Positions 37,817 through 46,275 of a DNA stretch of 64,000 nt are shown in pieces. Each line of letters begins with the position of its first letter. Position 1 is the first letter of the stretch. Source of the stretch: JBCDAP01 sp038747915 (GTDB taxonomy: Bacteria > Planctomycetota > Phycisphaerae > Phycisphaerales > UBA1924); assembly GCA_038747915.1 (NCBI GenBank), contig JBCDJJ010000010.1:1-64000 (forward strand), read 5' to 3'. The position numbers and the translations under genes were made by a program. Under the pieces are notes generated by a model. It was not told where the DNA came from. It did no database searches and worked only from the letters and a program-made list of their open reading frames with translations.

Positions 37817-38283
37817 CCATTCGGCTCCGTGCGCCGGGTCATCTCCGCCGCGCACACCGCGACATCCCGCCAGAAGCCTACGGCCCGAGACACCATCGCG
37901 TCGAAGGCCTGCCCAGGCTCGCCTGGGAGTATCAACGCGGCGTTGGCACCAACCGTGAACCGAGGGCCCTCGTCGTCCAACTCAGCGGGGGTATGCACGC
38001 ACACAACCGGCAGAAAGCGGAAGCTCTCCACCGAACGAAGCGACTGGAGAAGCACCGACGTGGCCTCGGCCGGGAAACGAAGTAACCCGAGTTCCCACTC
38101 CGGTCCCAGCTCGACACGAGTCGAGAGCCGGTCGCGCATCGCATCGACCGTGGCGTGATGATCGATCTCATCGACGCCACACTGGTTCAACGACGCGATG
38201 ATCGCTTCGGTCGTCTCATCGTCGGGCGCGCCGAGTAGCACGCGCAACGGCGATTCATCATTCGAGTGCTGCTCCGATGCCAA
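37813..38283 (-). CDS. Receiver-like (CheY-fold) domain protein, atypical
   Basis: A 156-residue single-domain protein with the beta-alpha alternation of a receiver: RVLLGAPDDETTEAIIASLN, 'ELGLLRFPAEATSVLLQSLRSV', 'FLPVVCVHTPAELDD', 'VGANAALILPGEP'. The phospho-acceptor Asp is not evident: the third strand reads LGLLRFP where D is expected. The conserved Lys is replaced in 'ALILPGEP'. It is likely a pseudo-receiver. The start is TTG at 38283, supported by GGAGGAGG about 7 bases upstream; no in-frame ATG fits. First gene of the set with truncated hemoglobin and the transglutaminase-like protein. Confidence 0.6.
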   Translation of the reverse strand: MASEQHSNDESPLRVLLGAPDDETTEAIIASLNQCGVDEIDHHATVDAMRDRLSTRVELGPEWELGLLRFPAEATSVLLQSLRSVESFRFLPVVCVHTPAELDDEGPRFTVGANAALILPGEPGQAFDAMVSRAVGFWRDVAVCAAEMTRRTEPNG

Positions 38284-38430
38284 TCGAAGCCCTCCTCCAT
38301 GTCAAGCTCACCTGCGCGAGGGAGCCACAAGAATGGGGAATCAATCCTGCCTTGATAGGTGTTACCCGCGTGATGCGGGCGAACTCGACGCAACGCTACA
38401 TCGAAAACACCTCGTCCTTGTGGGAGTTTA

Positions 38431-38483
38431 ACCCAAACAATTGGTTTGTGGGTGCAGGTGATGCACCGATCAAGATGTTTGGG
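38431..38483 (+). promoter_or_regulatory. Structured comM leader with two alternative stems
   Basis: ACCCAAAC (38431-38438) can pair with GTTTGtGGGT (38444-38453), or CCCAAACA (38432-38439) can pair with TGTTTGGG (38476-38483). The two pairings share one strand and exclude each other. A small GTGCA/TGCAC hairpin (38452-38466) overlaps the first pairing by two bases and nests inside the second. The distal strand ends 13 bases before the comM ATG, covering the only G-rich ribosome-site candidate (TTTGGG). This could be a switch or a DNA operator; both are inference. Confidence 0.4.
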
Positions 38484-38495
38484 TAATGTCTTGGC

Positions 38496-40025
38496 ATGCT
38501 GTCCCGTGTGCGGTCCTTCGTGCTGACGGGCATCGATGCCCGCCCCTGCGAGGTCGAGGTCGATCTGGATGAGTCGGCCATCGAGCGAGCCACGGTTGTC
38601 GGCCTGCCGGACACCGCGGTTCGCGAGTCACTGGAGCGTGTTCGAGCCGCGGTCGGCAATTCGGGCTATCGGTTCCCGCCGGGGCGGCTGCTGGTCAATC
38701 TCGCCCCAGCCGATGTGCGGAAGGAAGGGCCGGTGTACGACCTGCCGATCGCAGCCGGGCTGCTCCGAGCCGCGGGTGTCGCGCAGAGCGGTCTTGACCC
38801 ACGGGGGATGCTCATGGCGGGCGAGCTGGCACTCGACGGACGGGTTCGCCCGGTTCGAGGTGTGATCGCAGCGGCTCACCTCGCAGCGAGCCAGGGGCTC
38901 CGCGGTGTGATCGTGCCGCAGGAGAACGCGCCCGAGGCGGCGGTGGTTCCGGGCATCGAGGTGTACGCGGTGGGCTCGCTCACCGAGTTGGTCGGGTTGC
39001 TCTCCGGCGGGCTCGAGCCCTCGCCGCATCCGCCCGTCGATGTGGCCGGTGCGATCGAGCGCGACGAGGCGCCGCTCGACTTCGCCGAGATCCGCGGGCA
39101 GGAAGCGGTGAAGCGTGGGTTGCTGGTCGCCGCGGCGGGCGGGCACAACGCGCTGATGGTCGGCCCCGCGGGGACGGGCAAGACGATGATGGCTCGCGCC
39201 CTGCCCGGCATCCTGCCACCGCTTCGCCCCGACGAGGCCATCGACATCACCCGCGTGCATTCCGCAGCGGGCCAGCTCAATGGAGACGGCGGGAGCGGTC
39301 TCGTCACGCGGCGGCCCGTGCGCGCGCCGCACCACACCGCGAGCTCCGCTGCCATCATCGGAGGCGGCGCGATCCCGGGGCCGGGCGAGATCTCGCTCGC
39401 TCATCGCGGCGTGCTGTTTCTCGACGAGTTGCCCGAGTTCCCGCGCGCTGTACTCGACACACTCCGCCAGCCGCTCGAAGAGGGCGCGGTGACGATCAGC
39501 CGGTCGCACTCGACCGCCCGCTTCCCCGCGCGGTTCATGCTCATCGCTGCGATGAACCCGACGGCGAAGGGTGATCTCCCGACCGACGCAGCCGGCCGCC
39601 GCGCGATGGACCGGTACCTCTCGCGGCTGTCTCGCCCGCTGCTCGATCGCATCGATGTACACCTCGAAGCGCCGGCGGTCCCGTGGAGAGCGCTCGCCGA
39701 TTCACCAGCGGGCACGGGCACCGCCGAGATGCGGGAACGTGTGCTCGGTGCCAGGTGTGTACAGCACGCCCGGCAGGGCGAGTCGCTCAACGCGCAGCTC
39801 ACCGGTCGCGAGCTCGACCGCTTCGCGCCGCTCACCGAAGAGGCGCAAGCGATGCTCGGCGAAGCCTTGACCGAGCTCGGACTCTCGGCCCGCGCGTACG
39901 ACAAGATCCGCCGGCTCGCGCGAACGATCGGTGATCTCGATGCGGACCATGCGCCGAGCGAACCGGTCGGTCTGCCGCACCTTGCAGAGGCGGTGCAGTA
40001 CCGGCTGCTCGATCGGCAACATTGA
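38496..40025 (+). CDS. comM: ComM/YifB-type Mg-chelatase-like AAA+ ATPase
   Basis: A 509-residue cytoplasmic helicase-like ATPase. ComM promotes branch migration during integration of DNA in natural transformation. It has an N-terminal Lon-like segment ('VDLDESAIERATVVGLPDTAVRESLERV', 'NLAPADVRKEGPVYDLPIA'), an AAA+ core with Walker A GPAGTGKTMMAR (about 225) and Walker B 'VLFLDELPEF', and a C-terminal domain ('LSARAYDKIRRLARTIGDL'). The ATG at 38496 is preceded by a structured leader. Presence of comM together with pseudopilin genes is compatible with competence but does not prove it. Confidence 0.93.
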   Translation: MLSRVRSFVLTGIDARPCEVEVDLDESAIERATVVGLPDTAVRESLERVRAAVGNSGYRFPPGRLLVNLAPADVRKEGPVYDLPIAAGLLRAAGVAQSGLDPRGMLMAGELALDGRVRPVRGVIAAAHLAASQGLRGVIVPQENAPEAAVVPGIEVYAVGSLTELVGLLSGGLEPSPHPPVDVAGAIERDEAPLDFAEIRGQEAVKRGLLVAAAGGHNALMVGPAGTGKTMMARALPGILPPLRPDEAIDITRVHSAAGQLNGDGGSGLVTRRPVRAPHHTASSAAIIGGGAIPGPGEISLAHRGVLFLDELPEFPRAVLDTLRQPLEEGAVTISRSHSTARFPARFMLIAAMNPTAKGDLPTDAAGRRAMDRYLSRLSRPLLDRIDVHLEAPAVPWRALADSPAGTGTAEMRERVLGARCVQHARQGESLNAQLTGRELDRFAPLTEEAQAMLGEALTELGLSARAYDKIRRLARTIGDLDADHAPSEPVGLPHLAEAVQYRLLDRQH

Positions 40026-40090
40026 GCACCGAGCAGCGGCTCGTATCGCGGGCTCCCGGTATAGGGGAAACGACAAAATACCGGAAGCGA

Positions 40091-40118
40091 TTGACACTCA
40101 GTCTCAGTGCGATACGCT
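40091..40118 (+). promoter_or_regulatory. Candidate promoter of the PEP-CTERM-like gene
   Basis: A perfect TTGACA (40091-40096) is followed after 16 bases by TACGCT (40113-40118). The gap between comM and the next start is 256 bases and otherwise holds no recognised gene. The transcript would have a leader of about 155 bases. Confidence 0.45.
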
Positions 40119-40281
40119 TGCGTCGCAATCGTTCTTGTTGAGCCGCGGGCGGACTTGGCGATCTGTGACCTTCACAGATCGGCTGTACACCCGTCACTCG
40201 GCTTCAGCTGAGCGATGCCCGGTCGGATCTGTGCGTCCCGTCCGGACACGTCACGTTTGTTTGCCTTTGGAAGGAAACGTC

Positions 40282-40950
40282 ATGTCGATGCGTCTGTTCG
40301 CCCCCGCTGCTGTTGCAGCCGCGTGTTTCGCTTCGTTTGCCACTGCTATGCCTGTGAACCCCTTCACCGAGGACTTCTCCGACGGCGCCAGCGGGTGGCT
40401 CACCAACCTCGATAACCCGGTGACTTTCGTCGACACCGGCACCGAGCAGTTCATTCAGACCACCGAGGCGCTGAGCCTCATCGTTCCGCCCGGCCCGCCG
40501 GCGCCAGCCTCAGGCACAGTGCTCCGCGGGGAGAGTGGTGCAAGCGGTGATGCCTTCGCGGGCAACTGGATCGACGCCGGCGTCCGCGAGTTCTCGTTCG
40601 ATGTCCGCCACTTCGGGCCGTCGCCGCTCAACTTCGGCGTGCGGATCGCGCCGCCCACCAACTTCCCCGGTGCGATCGCGGTCGACTTCGTGCCCGTGCT
40701 GCCCGGCGTGTGGACCACGATCACGTTCGAGGTGAGCCCCACGAGCACCGACTTCATCTCCTTCTCGGGTGGTGACTTCAACTCGGTCTTCTCCAACGTC
40801 GGCAACCTCCAGATCCAGGTGCTTGGCGACGTCGCGTTGAGTGGTGAGGAGGTCACCATCCAGCTCGATAACGTCTCGATCGTGCCCGCCCCCGCCTCGG
40901 TGCTGGCGCTGCTCCCGCTCGGTGCCGGTGCTGCTCGTCGCCGCCGGTGA
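40282..40950 (+). CDS. Exported PEP-CTERM-like sorted protein
   Basis: A 222-residue protein. It has a signal peptide (MSMRLFAPAAVAAACFASFATA) and a beta-rich body with 'FTEDFSDGASGWLTN', and it ends VPAPASVLALLPLGAGAARRRR. This tail has the PEP-CTERM plan (a VPxPAS-type motif, hydrophobic helix, Arg cluster) used for exosortase-dependent sorting in Gram-negative bacteria. The ATG at 40282 has GGAAGG upstream; the long frame back to 39931 lies inside comM. The body looks like a carbohydrate-binding-type jelly roll, but no specific family was recognised. No exosortase gene is in the window. Confidence 0.78.
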   Translation: MSMRLFAPAAVAAACFASFATAMPVNPFTEDFSDGASGWLTNLDNPVTFVDTGTEQFIQTTEALSLIVPPGPPAPASGTVLRGESGASGDAFAGNWIDAGVREFSFDVRHFGPSPLNFGVRIAPPTNFPGAIAVDFVPVLPGVWTTITFEVSPTSTDFISFSGGDFNSVFSNVGNLQIQVLGDVALSGEEVTIQLDNVSIVPAPASVLALLPLGAGAARRRR

Positions 40951-41001
40951 TCCGCAGTTCAGCTCTCAACCCACTCGCAACCCCAAGAGGTCGGCCCCAT
41001 C

Positions 41002-42192
41002 ATGAACACGCTCGCCCGCTCGTGCTCATCGCTCGGCGCGTTGATCATCGCCGCATCAGCTTCGACGATTAGTGTCGCACAAGGTGCGGAGACGTTCACG
41101 TTCTCGGGGGCCGACCTCACTTCCTACACCTATCCATTTGTTGGACAGCGCTCGAATGTCGAGGAGCCTGTCTTCGGCGCGTACAACTTCACGAGCTTTG
41201 TTGGCGCATTTGATCACCGAGACGGCCAGCTCCAGATCGCCTATGACACCGCTGATGCAGGCGTGCCGACTAGTCTCGGACCGCAGAACTACATCGTGCG
41301 TCGCGCCGAGATCACGTGGACACTCGGCAGCCTCGTTGGAGCACCCGGCTACGACCCCACGCTCGACGCGTTCGAGACCTACCCCGTCGTTGGAGGCAGC
41401 GCACCCACTCCGGATGCAGATGCGGGCCGTCCACTCACACTATTCGGCGCAGATTTCCGCCCACCGTACGTCGGCTTTTCCTTTGATCCGGACAACGATC
41501 CAAACTTCAACGTGGCGCAGATCGACGCGTTCGATCCGGAGGATCCGTCAACATTCCAGTTTTATGCCGAGTCCGGCGAGGCCTACGGACCACCCGGTGG
41601 CGGCGCACAATCACGCTTTGTCTACCCGGTCGACTTCAATGCCAATGGCGAACTACGTGACGTGTCGTACAACCTCGATGAAGCCGACATCGGTACGCCG
41701 GACTACGACCCCTTCGACCCGAACCCGTTCGCGATCGGCACGACGACCGAGATCGTCCCCGGTCAGCCGTTGGTTTCGGGCACTGACATCACCTTCGATG
41801 TGAAAGTCGAGGATGACTTCATCCAGGGGTATGTCGCTGAAGGCCTTGATTCGGGCGCACTCGGATTCGTCCTTGCCACGCTGCACCCCGCTGCTGACTT
41901 CACACAGGGCGGCATCGGAGGCGACTATCCCCGGTTCTTCCTTGAGAGCCCTGGCGGACAGAAGGCTGCCGCTCTCGAACTCGATGTGCTGGTGTGCCAA
42001 GACGGGTGCGGCGACACCGACGGCGACTTTGACGTCGATGCCGACGACTTCATTACTGTATTGGTCGAATTCGGGCGAGTCGGGCCAGGCCTGGCGGCCG
42101 ACTTCGACGGCGATCATGCGGTGGACGCCACCGATTTCATCATCGTTCTGGTGACATTTGGCTCCGAGTGCTGCCCGCTGCTGCCGATGTAA
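41002..42192 (+). CDS. Exported protein with dockerin-like C-terminus
   Basis: A 396-residue secreted protein. It has a signal peptide (MNTLARSCSSLGALIIAASA), a beta-rich middle without recognised family, and two C-terminal calcium-loop repeats, DTDGDFDVDADDFITVLVEF and DFDGDHAVDATDFIIVLVTF, then a Cys-Cys end (SECCPLLPM). The paired loops match the dockerin-like terminus of the heme peroxidase and FG-GAP proteins in this window, so they may be sorted or anchored alike. Base use is slightly less GC-rich than in the neighbours. The ATG has AAGAGG upstream. It is followed 16 bp later by a pseudopilin-like gene. Confidence 0.78.
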   Translation: MNTLARSCSSLGALIIAASASTISVAQGAETFTFSGADLTSYTYPFVGQRSNVEEPVFGAYNFTSFVGAFDHRDGQLQIAYDTADAGVPTSLGPQNYIVRRAEITWTLGSLVGAPGYDPTLDAFETYPVVGGSAPTPDADAGRPLTLFGADFRPPYVGFSFDPDNDPNFNVAQIDAFDPEDPSTFQFYAESGEAYGPPGGGAQSRFVYPVDFNANGELRDVSYNLDEADIGTPDYDPFDPNPFAIGTTTEIVPGQPLVSGTDITFDVKVEDDFIQGYVAEGLDSGALGFVLATLHPAADFTQGGIGGDYPRFFLESPGGQKAAALELDVLVCQDGCGDTDGDFDVDADDFITVLVEFGRVGPGLAADFDGDHAVDATDFIIVLVTFGSECCPLLPM

Positions 42193-42208
42193 ACTACGCG
42201 ATCTCCCT

Positions 42209-43252
42209 ATGCCGACCACACAGCGCCCCCAATTTTCTCTCGACCCGCTTCGGCGCACCGGCTTCACGCTCATCGAGCTGCTGGTGGTGGTTGCGATCAT
42301 CGGGCTGTTGCTCGGCCTGCTCGTGCCGACACTCGGCAACGCCCGGCGGACCGCGCAGGACCTGACCGAGCTCAACGCCCAGCGTCAACTGATGCTCGGG
42401 TACCTCGGCTACGCCCAGGACAACAACGGCCACCCCATCGTGGCCGACATCTCCCCCTTTGCCGCCTCCATCCCGATGTACGCGGAGCTCCTGGAGCGCG
42501 CCGCGCCGGCCGATGCGTTCGGCCTGCCCGTGCTCTCGAGTCGCCCCCTTGAGCGGTGGCCGTGGCGGCTCCACTCGTACCTCGAGCGCAGCTCCATCGG
42601 CAGCATCTTCGTCGGCGACATTGCTGAGCACCTGCTCGCCAACATGCCGGACCCCAACAGCCCGCTCGGCTCGTTCGACGAGTTCGCCTATCAGCTCAGT
42701 TTTACCCCGAGTTTCGGGCTCAACTACCTCGTGAGCACACGTGTCGACCAGGACTTCCCACGGGCGATCTCCTCGATCGACAACGCAGCGAACCCATCGG
42801 GGCTCGTCGTGTTCGCGACGTCGTGGAGCGAGGTGCCCGACTCCGCGCTCGGGCCGTTCGCCGACAACGAGTTCTGGGATGACTTCCCGACTCGCACCGT
42901 ACGCGATCGCAGCGGGAGCGGGACGGTTGATGTCGTCTCTGGGAGCTATCTCATCGATTCACCGACGTGGGGCAAGGACTTCTTCAATACCTTCGACAGC
43001 GGGGAAGTCATCGCCTGGGATGATCCCTTCGATCCAAACGCGCACCCGGAACTTACGGGCAATGTGCACGCGCGTCTCAACCGCGACCGAGTGGGTGTGG
43101 CGATGCTCGACGGCCATGTCGAACCGGTCTCCGTCGGTGAACTCCGCGACATGCGGCTCTGGTCGGATACAGCGCGGCGTCGCAACGATCCCACCTACGT
43201 GGTGGAGGATCTCGTGACCTACTGCGACCTTCGCCCCGATCAGTGCAACTGA
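42209..43252 (+). CDS. Prepilin-type (pseudopilin-like) secreted protein
   Basis: A 347-residue protein whose N-terminus (MPTTQRPQFSLDPLRRT) leads to GFTLIELLVVVAIIGLLLGL, a perfect prepilin signal cut after Gly. The C-terminal domain ends with 'VHARLNRDRVGVAMLDGHVEPVSVGEL', which contains the 'DGHV' block of planctomycete H-X9-DG-type prepilin proteins. The ATG at 42209 lies 16 bp after the dockerin-like gene's stop, so the two are probably co-transcribed. It is distinct in sequence from the tandem pair at 4454-7218. Confidence 0.85.
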   Translation: MPTTQRPQFSLDPLRRTGFTLIELLVVVAIIGLLLGLLVPTLGNARRTAQDLTELNAQRQLMLGYLGYAQDNNGHPIVADISPFAASIPMYAELLERAAPADAFGLPVLSSRPLERWPWRLHSYLERSSIGSIFVGDIAEHLLANMPDPNSPLGSFDEFAYQLSFTPSFGLNYLVSTRVDQDFPRAISSIDNAANPSGLVVFATSWSEVPDSALGPFADNEFWDDFPTRTVRDRSGSGTVDVVSGSYLIDSPTWGKDFFNTFDSGEVIAWDDPFDPNAHPELTGNVHARLNRDRVGVAMLDGHVEPVSVGELRDMRLWSDTARRRNDPTYVVEDLVTYCDLRPDQCN

Positions 43253-43258
43253 GCCGGC

Positions 43259-43825
43259 TCAGCCGGACTTGAGCCAGAGGATCGCGCTCGCGGCGGCAAG
43301 GGTGCCGAGGAGGAGCGCTGCAGCCACCGCGGCAACGAACCCCCACGAGGCGCCGCGATCCGCCCGGTGCATCGGCTGGGCTGCTCCCGGCACCATCGAG
43401 AGCGTCGCGTGCGGCTTCGTCGAGGCCGGTGTCTCACCGCGCCGGGCAGCGTCTTGTACCACCGCGATGACGAGATTCGCATCGAAGGGGCGGAGCCCGA
43501 GCGCGCGCCCGATCTCGACGAGCCTCCGGCGCTTTGATGGCTGAAGGATGGCCGACCGGCCGCCCTCGAGCTGCTCGTAGACGCGCAGGGCCATGATCCA
43601 TCGGGCATCGGTGGCGGAAAGCCTCGCCGCTGCCGCGTTCTCGCGCGAGACCGCGCGGGCTGCATCCGAGGATGCGCCGGCCTGCGTTTCGCGCCCGTCG
43701 GCACCGACCAGGCGGAGCCCGCTTCGACGTGGCGTGAGCGGGGCAGCAGCCGGTGTGGGCACATCATGCGTGGCGCGTTCTACGCGGCCGCCGATCAAAC
43801 CGTCACGAATCGGGAAGGAGCTCAT
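43259..43825 (-). CDS. Hypothetical protein with C-terminal membrane anchor
   Basis: A 188-residue protein. The N-terminal 70 residues are low-complexity and probably disordered. A helical block follows (RLSATDARWIMALRVYEQLE and LVEIGRALGLRPFDANLVIA, then VVQDAARRGE), and a single membrane helix closes the chain (GFVAAVAAALLLGTLAAASAILWL), so it is probably tail-anchored with the soluble part in the cytoplasm. The ATG at 43825 (MSSFPIRDG) is preferred to the longer frame to 43960. The helical block resembles regions seen beside planctomycete regulators, but I cannot name a family. It diverges from the next + gene. Confidence 0.6.
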   Translation of the reverse strand: MSSFPIRDGLIGGRVERATHDVPTPAAAPLTPRRSGLRLVGADGRETQAGASSDAARAVSRENAAAARLSATDARWIMALRVYEQLEGGRSAILQPSKRRRLVEIGRALGLRPFDANLVIAVVQDAARRGETPASTKPHATLSMVPGAAQPMHRADRGASWGFVAAVAAALLLGTLAAASAILWLKSG

Positions 43826-43952
43826 ATCGTCACCATCGCGCAGTGCCCCGACCGGCAGCATCGGCAACGACCGACGAGCGCCGGGGTAGACTCCGCGCCA
43901 TCCATGGCGGGCTCGCCCGGAGGCGAGACGCTCCTTCAAGAGAAAGTGTTCC

Positions 43953-44531
43953 GTGCCCAACGCCGAAGGCCAACCGACCGCTGAGGAAAACTCCGCCCCG
44001 TCTGCTTCCGCCGCATCGTTATCGGATGCGAAGAGCGCACTCGGTGCGCTTCCGGCGCTTCACTCCCCCCTGACGCCGGGTGATGCGATCGACCAAGCCC
44101 GCTCGCTCTCCAAGTCGGGCCGTCTCCCCGGGTTCGAGCCCAACGGCCCGCACGGGTTTCGTGCAGCGGTGTTCGGGACGATCTACGACCGCACGCTACA
44201 CGCGACGGTCGCGGCGCACGGCTCCGGGGCGGTCGTGTCGCTCCGGACCACGCTCAACCGCAAGGTGCCGGCCGTGGTCATCGTGTGCCTCGTGCTCGCG
44301 ATCTGGCCCGGGGTACTGCTCACACACTCGCTCCTGGCGACCTACTTTGGCTTTTACCCCCGGTCGGAGTGGGTCACGTGGGCCTGGTACGTCCCGCTCA
44401 CGGTGCTGGCGATCCCCGTGCTGATCAAGCAGTATCGGGCGAGTGAGATCGCCGCTGTCGAGCATGCCGGCGAGGTCACCGAGCGGCTGCGGGCCGCGAT
44501 GAACGCCACCACCCACCCATCGTCTCCATGA
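43953..44531 (+). CDS. Hypothetical membrane protein
   Basis: A 192-residue protein starting at GTG. The N-terminal 60 residues are Ala/Ser-rich. The segment 'FRAAVFGTIYDRTLHATVAAHGSGAVVSLRT' precedes two membrane helices (VPAVVIVCLVLAIWPGVLLT and WYVPLTVLAIPVLI) and a short charged tail. No enzyme motif is seen. It overlaps no neighbour and is followed 7 bp later by the HEXXH gene, so they may form a pair. Confidence 0.6.
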   Translation: MPNAEGQPTAEENSAPSASAASLSDAKSALGALPALHSPLTPGDAIDQARSLSKSGRLPGFEPNGPHGFRAAVFGTIYDRTLHATVAAHGSGAVVSLRTTLNRKVPAVVIVCLVLAIWPGVLLTHSLLATYFGFYPRSEWVTWAWYVPLTVLAIPVLIKQYRASEIAAVEHAGEVTERLRAAMNATTHPSSP

Positions 44532-44538
44532 TCGCGTG

Positions 44539-45045
44539 ATGACTCCAGCGGCTGAGATCGCGTGGCTCTGGGTGCGAGCGCACGAGGCGCGGCTGCGAAT
44601 GAGTGCCGACTCACTCACACCGGCGCAGCGTGCGCTGTACGCGCCGTGCTTTGAGTCGACGACACTTGATCACGCGCGCGTGCGGGTGACCGACCGTTTC
44701 CCGGGCGCGGTGCTTGATGTGATCCTCCCGCGCATCAGCCGTGGTGCACGCCTCGACTTCGCTGATTCACGCGGGCTCACACTGAACCGGCTCATCCTCC
44801 TCCGGCCGGATGTGGATCTGACGACGGATGCCGGCGTCTCGCTGCTCTTCCACGAGCTCGTGCATGTGCAGCAGTTCGCCTCGTTGACTCCCCGGGGCTT
44901 TGTCCACGAGTACGCCCGGTCGTGGTTCGCGGAGCGGTCGTACCGGGCGATCTCTCTCGAGGAGCAGGCGTACGAACTCCAGGATCGGTGGGAGCGCAAC
45001 GAGCGGCCGGATGTCGCGGCCGCGATCGCGGACCGCTTCGCGTGA
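44539..45045 (+). CDS. Small HEXXH metallopeptidase-like protein
   Basis: A 168-residue soluble protein. Residues about 95-110 read VSLLFHELVHVQQF, a zinc-metallopeptidase HEXXH motif of the DUF4157/eCIS-core-like kind ('HELVHVxQ'). A downstream Glu in ISLEEQAYELQDRW could be the third ligand, as in gluzincins. There is no signal peptide. Small proteins of this kind often have unknown substrates, and proteolytic activity is inferred from the motif alone. A GTG at 44536 directly precedes the chosen ATG. It converges on the M16 peptidase gene. Confidence 0.65.
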   Translation: MTPAAEIAWLWVRAHEARLRMSADSLTPAQRALYAPCFESTTLDHARVRVTDRFPGAVLDVILPRISRGARLDFADSRGLTLNRLILLRPDVDLTTDAGVSLLFHELVHVQQFASLTPRGFVHEYARSWFAERSYRAISLEEQAYELQDRWERNERPDVAAAIADRFA

Positions 45046-45054
45046 ATGTGCGGC

Positions 45055-46275
45055 TCACTCCGCTGGGAGGAGCCGACCCACCGTTCTCGGCTCGAACGGG
45101 AACGCCTGGAGAAGCGAGCGCAGATCGTCGAGCGTCACAGCCTGAATCAGCTCCAGCTCGTGCTCGAGCGTGCGGTGCGAGCGGAGGTAGGTCCAGTCGC
45201 GGCCGAGCCGCTGCATGCGTCCGCCGGGGCGCTCGCCGCCGAGGGTGATCTGTGTGAGCAGCTTCTGCCGCAGGCGGTCGAGATCGGCCTCGGTGATCGA
45301 CTGCCCGAGCATGGCGATCTCTTCGTTAAGGATGCTCTGAACGAGATCGATGCGTTTCGGGTCGCACGAGGCGTAGACGTAGTAGTCGCCGGACCGATCG
45401 CGGCCGTCGAACTCCGCAGCGGCCTCCTCGGCGAGGCCCTTCTCGATGAGCGCCCAGTGCAGCCGCGAGTTGTCCTGATCGCCGAGCAGGCGTGCCAGCA
45501 GCGTGGCGGCGTAACGCCGATCGTCGTCGTACGCTGGGGCCGGTGTGATCATGAGCAGGTACGACCGGTTCACGCGTTCGTCGCGGAGCTCGAACTGCTC
45601 GCCCGATGCGATCGGCTCGCCGTGATCGCGCTTGGCGCCGGTGCGGGCCCACCCGCTGCAGAGTTCTGCCAGCCGCTCGACCTCGCGGTCGAACTCGACC
45701 GACCCGCTCAGCGCGACAACCATGTTGTCGGGCGAGTATCGCACGTCGAAGTAGTCGCGCATCTGCCTGCTTGTCATCGCGCTCACCGTGTCCGTAGTCC
45801 CGAGCACGCGGTGGGCCAAGGGGTGTGCCGCGTAGTGCCGCTCCATGGCGGTCTCGTAGAGGTTCGAGAAGGGCACATCGTTGTACATTGCGATCTCTTC
45901 GAGGATCACGTTCTTCTCGGTCGTGAAGTCGTCATCGCGGAGAGCGGGTCGCAGGATGTCGGCGAGCAGCGCGCTCGCGCGGGGCAGCATGTCGGGCAGC
46001 ACACTCGCGAAGAAGCAGGTGAGCTCGTTGGACGTGTAGGCGTTGTACTGGGCGCCCATGGTGTCGAACTCGAGATTGACCTGCTCCGCTGTGCGAGCCG
46101 CGGTGCCCTTGAACATCATGTGTTCGAGGAAGTGCGAGACGCCCATCACCTCCGACTGCTCGTCGCGGGCCCCTGTGCGCACAAAGAAGCCGACCGCAGC
46201 GGACTCGGCGTTCGGCTCGACCTCGGCGATGATGTCGAGGCCGTTGTCGAGGGTGGCGTGGGCGAAGTCAGGCAT
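45055..46275 (-). CDS. M16 family zinc peptidase (pitrilysin/processing-peptidase-like)
   Basis: A 406-residue protein. The inverted zinc motif HFLEH (in VSHFLEHMMFKGT) with the downstream Glu in 'EKNVILEEIAMYND' gives the HxxEH...E set of active M16 subunits, and the C-terminal half has the 'GMxxxRLxxxxxE'-like inactive lobe. The length is that of two-lobed PqqL/MPP-beta type proteins. The ATG at 46275 is confirmed by a RPMPDFAHATLDNGLDII start with the usual strand order; the frame extended to 46602 lies inside thiE. The start overlaps the thiE stop (ATGCCTGA). Substrates are unknown. Confidence 0.9.
   Translation of the reverse strand: MPDFAHATLDNGLDIIAEVEPNAESAAVGFFVRTGARDEQSEVMGVSHFLEHMMFKGTAARTAEQVNLEFDTMGAQYNAYTSNELTCFFASVLPDMLPRASALLADILRPALRDDDFTTEKNVILEEIAMYNDVPFSNLYETAMERHYAAHPLAHRVLGTTDTVSAMTSRQMRDYFDVRYSPDNMVVALSGSVEFDREVERLAELCSGWARTGAKRDHGEPIASGEQFELRDERVNRSYLLMITPAPAYDDDRRYAATLLARLLGDQDNSRLHWALIEKGLAEEAAAEFDGRDRSGDYYVYASCDPKRIDLVQSILNEEIAMLGQSITEADLDRLRQKLLTQITLGGERPGGRMQRLGRDWTYLRSHRTLEHELELIQAVTLDDLRSLLQAFPFEPRTVGRLLPAE

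Noticed and set aside
39931..40281. Longer start for the PEP-CTERM-like gene
   Set aside because: It would overlap comM and put 117 residues before a clear signal peptide; the ATG at 40282 has a good ribosome site.
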